NCBI GenBank assembly: GCA_027000105.1
Contig: JALTOP010000500.1
Location: 2,113 to 9,906 of the forward strand
Source: Planctomycetaceae bacterium
Lineage (GTDB): Bacteria; Planctomycetota; Planctomycetia; Planctomycetales; Planctomycetaceae
Length of the DNA stretch: 7,794 nucleotides
Direction: 5' to 3'
Part shown: positions 1 through 6,173 of the stretch, in pieces
Numbering within the stretch: position 1 is the stretch's first letter
Layout of the letters: every line of letters starts with the position of its first letter
Program-made: the position numbers and the translations under genes
Notes under the pieces: model-generated
Told to the model about the DNA's origin: nothing
Databases searched by the model: none
The model's input: the letters and a program-made list of their open reading frames with translations, nothing else

Positions 1-179
1 CGGTTTACGGTGACCGGGTTAGCCGTCCAGATGTCCAGAACGGCCAGAAAGCCAAGCCAGATAATTGCCAGAATGAAAGCGGGAGCCAAAACATAGTGCG
101 AACCCGTCTCGGTTGGGTTCCCGGCAGCTGGATTCCCGGTAACTGTCGAATTTTCAGTAACTGTGGAATCGGCGGGCAT
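1..179 (-). CDS. Membrane-anchored protein of unknown function (N-terminal part only)
   Basis: The first 59 codons are visible; the gene continues past position 1. The ATG at 179 is preceded by a good ribosome-binding site (AGGGAAG, 6 nt spacer). A polar, Thr/Asn-rich N-terminus of about 27 residues contains near-repeats (STVTEN, STVTGN, PAAGN). It is followed by one hydrophobic segment at roughly residues 29-48 (YVLAPAFILAIIWLGFLAVL), then DIWTANPVTVN. This looks like a signal anchor or the first transmembrane helix, with no signal-peptidase site seen. The start lies 59 bp downstream of the stop of the Minf_1886 family gene on the same strand, so the two are probably co-transcribed. I do not recognise the family from this fragment, and the function cannot be inferred. 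Confidence 0.7.
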   Translation of the reverse strand, partial: MPADSTVTENSTVTGNPAAGNPTETGSHYVLAPAFILAIIWLGFLAVLDIWTANPVTVN

Positions 180-238
180 GCGGAACTTCCCTGAAAATAG
201 CGACGAGGTGTTGCATGAGCGCCAAAGACCGATCCGTT

Positions 239-643
239 TCAGCGGGTTTTGAAGGCTTCGGTGACATCAATTTCGTAATCGTCATCGAATGCTTTTTTGA
301 AATCATAGACATCGACAAAATCACAAAGCTGATCCCGCTCGGTTTTCCTCATCTCTCCTTTTTCGATCAAATCGAAAACGATGCGTCCGAAATCTTCGGT
401 TTTCTCGATTCCCCAATGTCGAAAGACGGTTTGAGTGAGCAGCCCGTACCGATCGAGTGCAAGCCGCCGAATTCCATCGAGCAACTCGGCACCGGTAATA
501 TGGGCTGAATCCTCATCTCCCCCTTCAGACAGCATGCCACGGTTCAACGTCTCCTGCGTAAACCGCAATGCCTCGAAAAGAAATTCGTACGCATTCCGAT
601 GATACTGCTTCTTCTTGTGGAGAACATCACCCGATACAGTCAT
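239..643 (-). CDS. Minf_1886 family protein (conserved in Planctomycetes and Verrucomicrobia)
   Basis: A 134-residue soluble protein with no signal peptide or membrane segment. The blocks YHRNAYEFLFEAL (residues 14-26), HITGAELLDGIRRLALDRYG (48-67), VFRHWGIEKTEDFGRIVFDL (73-92) and LCDFVDVYDF (106-115) match what I know of the Minf_1886 family (TIGR04138). That family is conserved in Planctomycetes and Verrucomicrobia and has no established function. The frame stays open up to a TTG at 679, but that start has no ribosome-binding site. The ATG at 643 has GAGG 8 nt upstream and begins just before the conserved region, so I chose it. The C-terminus is acidic, then ends in KTR. A perfect TATAAT about 60 bp upstream suggests its own promoter, and the membrane-protein gene downstream is probably in the same transcript. 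The conserved YHRNAY and HWGI motifs suggest a shared binding surface, but that is inference only. Confidence 0.88.
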   Translation of the reverse strand: MTVSGDVLHKKKQYHRNAYEFLFEALRFTQETLNRGMLSEGGDEDSAHITGAELLDGIRRLALDRYGLLTQTVFRHWGIEKTEDFGRIVFDLIEKGEMRKTERDQLCDFVDVYDFKKAFDDDYEIDVTEAFKTR

Positions 644-705
644 CTGTTGTGCCTCGTTCCAATTGACATGCAGGTTCAAACAGGAGGACGCCCCCCGCTC
701 AGACC

Positions 706-734
706 ATTATAGGTTCTTGAAGTTCTCCGGGAAA
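706..734 (-). promoter_or_regulatory. Sigma-70-type promoter of the Minf_1886 family gene
   Basis: On the minus strand a perfect -10 hexamer TATAAT occupies 711-706. Seventeen bases further upstream is only a weak -35 (TTTCCC, 734-729). Transcription would start near 699, giving a leader of about 55 nt to the ATG at 643. This fits that start better than the TTG at 679. The rest of the 293-bp gap (644-936) shows no gene. A 6-bp inverted repeat, AGTTCT (721-726) / AGAACT (739-744), lies between the hexamers and upstream of the -35; with a 12-nt loop it is not convincing as a terminator. Confidence 0.5.
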
Positions 735-936
735 GAGAAGAACTCCGCTTTCCCTCCATTGTGCCAATCTGCCAGAGCAATTACCAGAGGTTAAAGCTCA
801 TCTCCCGTTCGCATGGGGCAATTTTTATGTCTTTTAATTCGGCATCATCAACGATTTCCCTTCAATCCTGTGACATTCCAATTTTGAAAAGCCGACGGAG
901 GGCACATTGCATCAAGCGGGGAAATCTGCCTTTGTG

Positions 937-1848
937 TTACTTTTTCCTGAGCTGTTTGTCGATGCCCTCCTTGTTGGCAGCGACGAGTTCTTTATAGCCT
1001 CGCAGAGAAGGCGAGAACGGGTTACTTCCCCAGATGTAACCGACGAGCCGTTTTTTGGCGTTTCGTTTCACGTCGTAAAATACGTAGACCGTTTCGGAGT
1101 TCCCGCCAGGATGTTTCAGGCGAATCGCTTTCGGAAGGTAATCTTTGGAATTGAGCATCACTTCCGCTTCGTGCCAATTGGCAGCGTCCTGTTTCCAGAG
1201 CGGCTTCACCTTCAGATGGATAACCCCTGCCTGGTAGTCGTGCTGACCGCCCTGTTCTTTTCGGAACAGCATGATGTTGTATCGCATCAACATTTTTTCC
1301 ATCGACAATCCAAACAGAAACGGCAACGGGCCATCGACGATATTCCGTCCGCGGTTTTCCACGGGGATCGGTATCCGTTGAAATTCCTTTCGTTCTTCAT
1401 CGATCACAAAAACCTGGGTGCCGTCACAAATCCAACGCTCCGGACTATCCTTTTTGACCGTGTACTTGATCCCGTTACGTTCAAGAATCTGCCCTTCTTT
1501 GATTCCCTTGGGAGTATTCAGATCAATCCGCCCTTTATCCGGGGCTTCGTAATAGAATTCACCTTGGGCAATTTTCTGCACTTTGAAGACTTTATCGAAT
1601 ATGTATCGATAATGTTTCCCCTCCATTTTCTTTGTGAAATCACCCGCTTTTTCCCAGTTTTTCAGAATATGCTTCAACTCGGGATCGAGCGCCACCGGCA
1701 TATTTTTATCAACGGGCCGTTGAATCCGCTGCTGGGGCCTGGTCTGTGGCTGCTGAGCGTTCACCGTGGTGACAATTGCAAACATCGCGATTCCGAAAAA
1801 AAGAATCGCAATCAGCACATCATGGATGGACAATCGGGGAAAACGCAT
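937..1848 (-). CDS. Exported LolA-like protein, planctomycete TIGR03009 type
   Basis: A 303-residue secreted protein. Residues 1-31 form a signal peptide: MRFPR, a hydrophobic core VLIAILFFGIAMFAIVTTV, and cleavage expected after NA (N30-A31) before QQ. A Gln/Pro/Arg-rich linker (32-46) follows. Residues about 55-265 resemble the planctomycete family I know as TIGR03009, which has a LolA/LolB-like lipoprotein-carrier architecture: LKNWEKA (62-68), GEFYYEAPDKG (96-106), WICDG (139-143), DGPLPFLFG (172-180), DAANWHEAEVML (221-232) and LPKAIRL (238-244). The C-terminal tail is basic (KQLRKK). The open frame reaches a GTG at 1905, but that start lacks a Shine-Dalgarno sequence and would place 19 residues ahead of the signal peptide. 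The ATG at 1848 has AAGGA about 9 nt upstream. By family resemblance it may bind lipid or a hydrophobic ligand in the periplasm; the ligand is unknown. Confidence 0.82.
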   Translation of the reverse strand: MRFPRLSIHDVLIAILFFGIAMFAIVTTVNAQQPQTRPQQRIQRPVDKNMPVALDPELKHILKNWEKAGDFTKKMEGKHYRYIFDKVFKVQKIAQGEFYYEAPDKGRIDLNTPKGIKEGQILERNGIKYTVKKDSPERWICDGTQVFVIDEERKEFQRIPIPVENRGRNIVDGPLPFLFGLSMEKMLMRYNIMLFRKEQGGQHDYQAGVIHLKVKPLWKQDAANWHEAEVMLNSKDYLPKAIRLKHPGGNSETVYVFYDVKRNAKKRLVGYIWGSNPFSPSLRGYKELVAANKEGIDKQLRKK

Positions 1849-1944
1849 AGGACGACATCCTTGTCGTTGAGGTCTTTGAAGGTCAGTTGATTCGGTCGGA
1901 TTCACTCAGCCGCTGGTTTTCTACAACGACTGGTTGAAAGCGGA

Positions 1945-1973
1945 ACTGTATCAGGAATTCAGATTGATGCAAA
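1945..1973 (-). promoter_or_regulatory. Probable promoter of the LolA-like gene
   Basis: On the minus strand TTTGCA (1973-1968) and TACAGT (1950-1945) are separated by 17 bp. The -10 is preceded by TGA, giving an extended -10 (TGnTACAGT). Predicted initiation near 1938 would give a leader of about 90 nt to the ATG at 1848. It lies in the gap between this gene and glmU, so the LolA-like gene need not depend on read-through from glmU. The call rests on hexamer resemblance only. Confidence 0.4.
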
Positions 1974-2009
1974 GATGAAATTTCGGGGTTTCGGGTGGTC
2001 GTGAATGTT

Positions 2010-2768
2010 TTACGAATTCGCCAGGAGTCGTTCTTTCATTACTTTTTCTACTTCGGCCAGTTGTTCCTGGGTATTCACTCCCATCGCTTCCTGAATGTTG
2101 AGCCGTTCGGCTGCCAGAACCGTTTTTCCCTGCCCAAGCAGAATTTCTGCACAGTCAGTCAGATAGTATTCCGCCTGGGCATTTTCCGGACGCAGTTCCT
2201 TCAACGAGGCGAATAGATCGGGGCCGTTGAATGCGAAACAGCCGGTATTGATTTCCTGAATGGCCAGTTCTGTTTCGTTGGCATCTTTTTGTTCCACGAT
2301 TTTCAGAAATTTCCCGTTCTCGTCCCGGACAATGCGCCCCAGTCCGGCGTTGTTTTCAGTGACGGCCGTTCCCACAACGCAAGCCGCCCTGTTTTCTTTC
2401 TGATCTTCCAACAAGTCTTGCAGAGACTCTGCCTGCAACAACGGTGTGTCTCCCGCCAAAACGAGAACCGGCCCGGTATGCTCTCTCAACAGTTCTTCAG
2501 CCATCATGACTGCATGGCCAGTTCCCTTCTGTTCGCTTTGCAGGGCGAATTCAACATCTTCATGATGCTCCAACGCCGCTCGCACCTGTTCTGCCTTGTG
2601 ACCGATGATCAAAATACATTTTGTCACCCCCGCTTTGCGTGCCGCGTCGATAACGTGCTCAACCATCGGTTTGCCACAAACCTGGTGCAAAACTTTGGGG
2701 GTTTCCGATTTCATTCGGGTACTTTTACCGGCAGCAAGAATCACGGCAACTGGAGAGGTGTCGGGCAT
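2010..2768 (-). CDS. glmU: GlmU-type N-acetylglucosamine-1-phosphate uridyltransferase, stand-alone N-terminal domain
   Basis: A 252-residue cytoplasmic nucleotidyltransferase. It should convert UTP and GlcNAc-1-phosphate to UDP-GlcNAc and PPi, feeding peptidoglycan or lipopolysaccharide synthesis. The signature LAAGKSTRMKSETPKVLH (residues 11-28) includes R18 and K25, the same numbers as in E. coli GlmU. GTGHAV (82-87) is the uridine-binding loop and D107 in GDTPLL is the expected metal ligand. IVEQKDA (157-163), EINTG (172-176), AEYYLTD (199-205) and GVN (230-232, N232 metal ligand) complete the set. E. coli GlmU has about 456 residues, the second half being a left-handed beta-helix acetyltransferase. 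Here the protein stops after GVNTQEQLAEVEKVMKERL, so the acetyltransferase is absent. The ATG at 2768 has only a weak AAAGAG site 8 nt upstream, at the edge of a repeat. It could instead accept another sugar-1-phosphate, but the motif set is closest to GlmU. Confidence 0.87.
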   Translation of the reverse strand: MPDTSPVAVILAAGKSTRMKSETPKVLHQVCGKPMVEHVIDAARKAGVTKCILIIGHKAEQVRAALEHHEDVEFALQSEQKGTGHAVMMAEELLREHTGPVLVLAGDTPLLQAESLQDLLEDQKENRAACVVGTAVTENNAGLGRIVRDENGKFLKIVEQKDANETELAIQEINTGCFAFNGPDLFASLKELRPENAQAEYYLTDCAEILLGQGKTVLAAERLNIQEAMGVNTQEQLAEVEKVMKERLLANS

Positions 2769-2776
2769 GGGGACGG

Positions 2777-2834
2777 CTCTTTACAGATAGGAAACTTTTA
2801 CAGGCAGGAAAGCTCTTTTACGGGCAGGAAAGCT
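2777..2834 (-). repeat. Three-copy tandem repeat in the glmU leader
   Basis: Two adjacent 20-bp units, CTTTTACAGGCAGGAAAGCT (2795-2814) and its copy 2815-2834, differ by one base. A third, degenerate copy (CTCTTTACAGATAGGAAA, 2777-2794) lies between them and the gene. Read toward glmU the motif is TTTCCTGCCNGTAAAAG, and the last copy supplies the AAAGAG that serves as a weak ribosome-binding site 8 nt before the ATG. The array could be slippage-generated, or could be an iterated protein- or RNA-binding site in the leader. Confidence 0.85.
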
Positions 2835-2909
2835 ATTGGAAAGGTTGTGCATCGCGGGAAGCGACCGGATACTGAAAGTTTCAATTCACAAGCTCAATCT
2901 GCATGGCAG

Positions 2910-2937
2910 AACCGACGCAACGGTTTAATATCGATAT
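2910..2937. other. Stem-loop and adjacent 10-bp palindrome downstream of the barrel gene
   Basis: AACCG (2910-2914) and CGGTT (2921-2925) form a 5-bp stem with a 6-nt loop. A perfect palindrome ATATCGATAT lies at 2928-2937. They sit 47-74 bp past the stop of the beta-barrel gene and about 140 bp or more ahead of glmU. No T-run follows the stem in the direction of the barrel gene, so it is not a standard terminator. The palindrome could be a small operator. Either could be chance. Confidence 0.25.
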
Positions 2938-2983
2938 CCGTCAACCCTGATACTGCGATACGGCTCAACGCTGCTTAACACAG

Positions 2984-4180
2984 TTAGTATTGGAATCCGG
3001 CGCGAATCATGAAGGCATCGCCGGGTGAGAGATCGGAGGTTGGGCCGTAATCAACATTCAGGCTTCGTTCGAATGCGTAACCGAAATCGAGGTACGACTC
3101 CCAATAGCCACTTTCCCAACGGGCTCCCGCGAACGCTCGCCATTCTTTCAGCTGAATCTGTCCACTGGCAGGCAATTCACCCGATTGCCAGGATTGGACA
3201 TCGTACTCTGCTCCTGCGTAAAGCCACATCGGGATACCCCACGGTGTGCCAATAAAAACATCGGCACGCGGTTTCGGGAAGACGGCTCGAATTTCCCAAA
3301 ATTCATTCGGTGTCCAAACCAGACCGGCATTCGGCAAAACAAAATCATCCGCTCTGTCCCAGTAGGAGACCCCCAATACCCACAAAAAGCGGGGATCAAC
3401 ACGGTAGAACATGGTCATATCCGCATCGAAATTCCATCCACCGGCGTTCAGGTCGGATTGAAAATCGGTCGCAATGGCAGGAGTGAACCCCAATCGCCAA
3501 CTGAACGGCCCCTGCTGCGGCGAGGTTGTCTCAAACCGATACGCAAAACGATAATAATTATCTGCAAGCCCCTGAAATGAAGGTTGCTGAAAGTTGAAGT
3601 TGGTAAAATTGAATTCCGGTGACAGTTTCCACGTCCAACCTCGCAGCCCTTGCGTGACGTAATCCATTTTCCAATCAACTTCAAACATGGAGACCGATCC
3701 GCCCGGGCCCATGCTCGCATCGGATATAAACACGGAATCCCAGTGAGTCGTCCACCCGAATCGAACCGGTTGCGGGCCGACAACGCCAAAGCCGTAGGGA
3801 TTCCCCAACGGTTCGGCCGCGTAGGGTGAAGAAGTGAATGGATCGTACCCTAACGGAGCAGGCCCGCCATAGGGGGTAGCTGTTCCTCCTCCATAAACAG
3901 GGGCAGAAGGTGGTATCGTAGCGTTTGGATCATAAAAACCCGGCTGTGATTCTCCCTGGAATGTTTGGGGGCTTTGTCCACGAATGACCGCTTCAAATTC
4001 AGGATGCAGCCGAAAATACGGTTGTTGTTCCGATTGGACAGGATCCCGGAACAGTCTTGTTTGCCCCAGCTTTGTTTGCCACAGCCTTGTTTGGCTCGGC
4101 AGACTCAGCCACTGCGATGAATGAGCATCTGCCGGGAAAACAAGCAGCAAGGTGAAAACAGAGAAAATAAAACGTTTCAC
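2984..4180 (-). CDS. Outer-membrane beta-barrel protein
   Basis: A 398-residue exported protein. I start it at GTG 4180, which has a strong GGGGAGG with a 6-nt spacer and begins directly with a signal peptide (MKRFIFSVFTLLLVFPADA, cleavage after A19). The frame stays open to 4360 and an in-frame ATG lies at 4213, but neither has a ribosome-binding site. After the signal come three QT(R/K)L pentapeptide repeats (residues 29-44). A Pro/Gly/Tyr-rich linker follows at about 80-140 (VYGGGTATPYGGPAPLGYDP). The remainder alternates polar and aromatic residues, as in transmembrane beta-strands (FSWRLGFTPAIATDF, FLWVLGVSYWDRADD, EWRAFAGARWESGYWESYLDF), and the chain ends in AGFQY, with the terminal aromatic typical of barrel proteins. 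PNAGLVWTPNEFWEIRAVFPKPR-like segments recall DUF6268 outer-membrane proteins, but that assignment is tentative. The cargo, if any, is unknown. Confidence 0.8.
   Translation of the reverse strand: MKRFIFSVFTLLLVFPADAHSSQWLSLPSQTRLWQTKLGQTRLFRDPVQSEQQPYFRLHPEFEAVIRGQSPQTFQGESQPGFYDPNATIPPSAPVYGGGTATPYGGPAPLGYDPFTSSPYAAEPLGNPYGFGVVGPQPVRFGWTTHWDSVFISDASMGPGGSVSMFEVDWKMDYVTQGLRGWTWKLSPEFNFTNFNFQQPSFQGLADNYYRFAYRFETTSPQQGPFSWRLGFTPAIATDFQSDLNAGGWNFDADMTMFYRVDPRFLWVLGVSYWDRADDFVLPNAGLVWTPNEFWEIRAVFPKPRADVFIGTPWGIPMWLYAGAEYDVQSWQSGELPASGQIQLKEWRAFAGARWESGYWESYLDFGYAFERSLNVDYGPTSDLSPGDAFMIRAGFQY
4052..4096 (-). repeat. Three 15-bp tandem repeats inside the beta-barrel gene
   Basis: Units at 4052-4066, 4067-4081 and 4082-4096 share CAGNNTTGTTTGSCN on the plus strand. 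They are in frame and encode SQTRL, WQTKL, GQTRL just after the signal peptide. The unit length keeps the frame, so copy-number change would only lengthen the N-terminal linker of the mature protein. Confidence 0.8.
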
Positions 4181-4389
4181 GGTAATCCTCCCCGTGGGGG
4201 TTTTGCCTGACATAATGACAGGTGGAACTTGTGGTTGTTGTGACTGTTTGATGTAACCCGTTACGCTCACATCCCTGCTCAATAACGGATTGCTGTTGTC
4301 CAGGTCTGCCCGGTGTTTGATGATGCTGATGAAGAGGCGGGAAATTTCGACTAATTTCAAAATTACGTCAAGATCGATTCAAGAAATTT

Positions 4390-4418
4390 GCCCAATATTC
4401 CGAGGGAATCGCCCAATA
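4390..4418. promoter_or_regulatory. Operator-like palindrome within a direct repeat
   Basis: ATTCC-GAG-GGAAT (4397-4409) is a perfect inverted repeat with a 3-bp spacer. It is framed by two exact copies of GCCCAATA at 4390-4397 and 4411-4418, whose start points are 21 bp apart, two turns of the helix. The element lies about 25-55 bp upstream of the predicted -35 of the DUF1501 gene, in a region shared with the divergent barrel gene. This geometry suits a dimeric regulator. No regulator gene is in the window. Confidence 0.4.
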
Positions 4419-4443
4419 ACTTTCTCTGACAGATTGATTCACA

Positions 4444-4472
4444 TTGAAACAAGTCGATATGTGTGCTAGCCT
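4444..4472 (+). promoter_or_regulatory. Probable promoter of the DUF1501 gene
   Basis: TTGAAA (4444-4449, five of six consensus bases) is followed after 17 bp by TAGCCT (4467-4472), preceded by TGC as an extended -10. Predicted initiation near 4479 gives a leader of about 44 nt to the ATG at 4523. It would exclude the in-frame GTG at 4463 and ATG at 4475 as starts. The -10 itself is weak. Confidence 0.35.
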
Positions 4473-4522
4473 TGATGCCCCAGCCTGTTAAATCTCTCTT
4501 TCGTAACTCGAGGTTCCCACCG

Positions 4523-5866
4523 ATGTTAAGTGTTTTTGGTCACGGCAAAAAACTGTGTGATGGTGTGACCCGCAGGGAGGTTCTGAATATCGGCGCTCTG
4601 GGAATGGGGGGATTGTCACTGCCGGGACTGCTTCAGGCAGAAAGACTCGCCGGTATCAAGAAATCGCATAAAGCGATCATCATGATCTACATGTGTGGTG
4701 CGCCTGCGCATCAGGATATGTACGATTTGAAGATGGAAGCCCCTGCGGAAATCCGGGGGGAATATCGCCCCATTGATACAAATGTGCCTGGCATCCAGAT
4801 TTGCGAGCATATGCCCCGGCTGGCTAAAATTATGGATAAGTGCATTCCGCTGCGCTCTGTGTACGGTTCTCCCAACGGGGCGCACGATTCATTCATCTGT
4901 TACACGGGGCGCAGCACACAAAACCAGCCGCCCGGCGGATACCCCGCCATTGGGGCAACCGTTTCAAAAATACTCGGGCCAACCAATCCATCTGTTCCTC
5001 CGTTTGTCGGGTTGGCACCCAATACCGGTCATCCTCCTTATGGTTCGCCGGGGCTTCCCGGTTTTTTGGGAGTTGGCCACGCGGCGTTCCGTCCTTCCGG
5101 GCCTGCGAAAAAAGATATGGCTCTTCAGGGGATTTCCGCGGATCGTCTCAGCAATCGAAAAGCCTTGCTTGCTTCTGTCGATTCACTCAAAAGAGAGGTC
5201 GATGCCAGTGGAATGATGGACGGCATGGATACGATCAATCAGCAGGCGTTCAACATTCTCACTTCGAGCAAACTGGCTGATGCGCTTGATCTCTCTTTGG
5301 AAAGCAAGGAAACACGCCAGCGGTACGGTAAAGGTAGCCCTAAAAACTATGGCGATGGCGCACCGACCAACCTCGAACATTTTCTGATGGCCAGACGCCT
5401 TGTCGAAGCCGGTGCCCGGGTTGTGACGCTCAATTTTGGGCGTTGGGATTTTCACAGTGATAATTTCAATGGGCTGAAAACATCGCATTTGCCGCAGTTT
5501 GATCAGGGACTTTCCGCGTTGATCGAGGATTTGCATGATCGAGGGCTTGCTGAGGATGTTGCGGTTGTTGCATGGGGAGAATTCGGCAGAACACCTCGCA
5601 TCAATAAAGACGCCGGCCGCGACCACTGGCCACAAGTGGGCGGCGGTTTACTCGCCGGGGGTGGATTCAAATCGGGACAGGTCATCGGCGCAACCGACCG
5701 CATCGGAGCGACCATCGCCAACCGCCCCGTCCATTTCAGCGAAGTTTTTGCCTCGCTTTACAAACATCTTGGACTGGATCCACATGCCATCACGCTCCCC
5801 GATTTTGCAGGTCGACCGCAATATCTGGTCGATCAGCAGTACCAGGCGCTCCCGGAATTGGGGTGA
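4523..5866 (+). CDS. DUF1501 domain-containing protein with twin-arginine leader
   Basis: A 447-residue protein of the DUF1501 family, which is much expanded in planctomycetes and belongs to the alkaline-phosphatase/sulfatase-like superfamily; its substrate is unknown. The N-terminus (MLSVFGHGKKLCDGVTRREV) and the following segment NIGALGMGGLSLPGLLQA carry a Tat-type motif, TRREVL at 16-21, and a hydrophobic stretch at 23-38, so export in folded form is expected. Family blocks follow: APAEIRGEYRPIDTNVPGIQ with EHMPRLAKIMDK, H at GAHDSF, GARVVTLNFGRWDFHSDN, WGEFGRTPR (351-359) and GRDHWP (365-370), the last two being the likely metal- or substrate-site region. The open frame reaches back to GTG 4463, but the ATG at 4523 has GAGG at 9 nt and matches where family members begin. 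Many DUF1501 genes follow a DUF1549/DUF1553 cytochrome-like partner; none is adjacent here, as the upstream gene is divergent. Confidence 0.9.
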   Translation: MLSVFGHGKKLCDGVTRREVLNIGALGMGGLSLPGLLQAERLAGIKKSHKAIIMIYMCGAPAHQDMYDLKMEAPAEIRGEYRPIDTNVPGIQICEHMPRLAKIMDKCIPLRSVYGSPNGAHDSFICYTGRSTQNQPPGGYPAIGATVSKILGPTNPSVPPFVGLAPNTGHPPYGSPGLPGFLGVGHAAFRPSGPAKKDMALQGISADRLSNRKALLASVDSLKREVDASGMMDGMDTINQQAFNILTSSKLADALDLSLESKETRQRYGKGSPKNYGDGAPTNLEHFLMARRLVEAGARVVTLNFGRWDFHSDNFNGLKTSHLPQFDQGLSALIEDLHDRGLAEDVAVVAWGEFGRTPRINKDAGRDHWPQVGGGLLAGGGFKSGQVIGATDRIGATIANRPVHFSEVFASLYKHLGLDPHAITLPDFAGRPQYLVDQQYQALPELG

Positions 5867-5981
5867 CAGGCCTGTTTGCTGTTACGTTTTCTGCCTCCTA
5901 CACTCTCGATGGTGAAAGCAGAAGAGTGGCTGTCATGCGACTGGCACGCAAGGGAAGACTATCAGTTCAATGACGGACTAC

Positions 5982-6068
5982 TTGAATGAACCGTTTGAGT
6001 GAACCGTTTGAGTGAACCGTCTATTGAGTGAACCGTCTATTGAGTGAACCGTCTATTGAGTGAACCGT
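5982..6068. repeat. Six-copy 13/16-bp tandem repeat
   Basis: The unit TTGARTGAACCGT occurs six times head to tail: 5982-5994, 5995-6007, 6008-6020, 6024-6036, 6040-6052 and 6056-6068. The first two junctions are direct (13-bp period). The next three carry an inserted CTA (16-bp period). Only the first copy has A rather than G at the fifth position; the others are identical. The array lies about 195 bp upstream of the phosphofructokinase start and 115 bp past the DUF1501 stop. The two period lengths suggest duplication in two steps. It contains TGA in several frames, so it is not translated throughout. Confidence 0.95.
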
Positions 6069-6173
6069 CGGTGCCGGGATTCCTGTCACTCAGGACAATT
6101 TTTTTCCGAATGGCTCTGAATGACTCTGTTGATCTTGAATTTCTGAGCAAACGAGCGTATACCTCTTTTCTCG

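Larger units (their letters stand above)
4181..4522. other. Divergent intergenic region between the beta-barrel and DUF1501 genes
   Basis: These 342 bp hold no convincing gene. Toward the barrel gene, GGAGG (minus strand, 4191-4187) sits 6 nt before the GTG and decides that start. It is partly inside a short GC hairpin (CCCC 4190-4193, loop GTG, GGGG 4197-4200) that could mask it. A TTGACG at 4371-4366 on the minus strand could be a -35, but I find no good -10 for it. Toward the DUF1501 gene, GAGG lies 9 nt before the ATG at 4523. An operator-like palindrome (4390-4418) and a probable plus-strand promoter (4444-4472) are listed separately. Confidence 0.6.

Noticed and set aside
721..744. Terminator between the LolA-like and Minf_1886 genes
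   Set aside because: The AGTTCT/AGAACT stem is only 6 bp with a 12-nt loop and no T-run, and it overlaps the promoter region.
907..1890. Long open frame (327 codons) on the plus strand
   Set aside because: It is antisense to the LolA-like gene, which has a signal peptide, family motifs and a ribosome-binding site. The plus-strand product has no recognisable motif.
2289..2978. Open frame (229 codons) on the plus strand over glmU and its leader
   Set aside because: It overlaps glmU in antisense and runs through the tandem repeats; no motif or ribosome-binding site was seen.
5937..5955. Sigma-54 promoter (TGGCAC at 5942)
   Set aside because: The required GC element at the -12 position (TTGCW) is absent at the correct spacing.
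5909..5989. 26-codon frame after the DUF1501 gene (MVKAEEWLSCDWHARED...)
   Set aside because: EEWL loosely recalls planctomycete repeat-companion domains, but there is no ribosome-binding site, the frame is very short and it ends in the repeat array.
5982..6068. CRISPR array
   Set aside because: The units are 13 bp and directly adjacent, or separated only by an identical CTA. There are no unique spacers.
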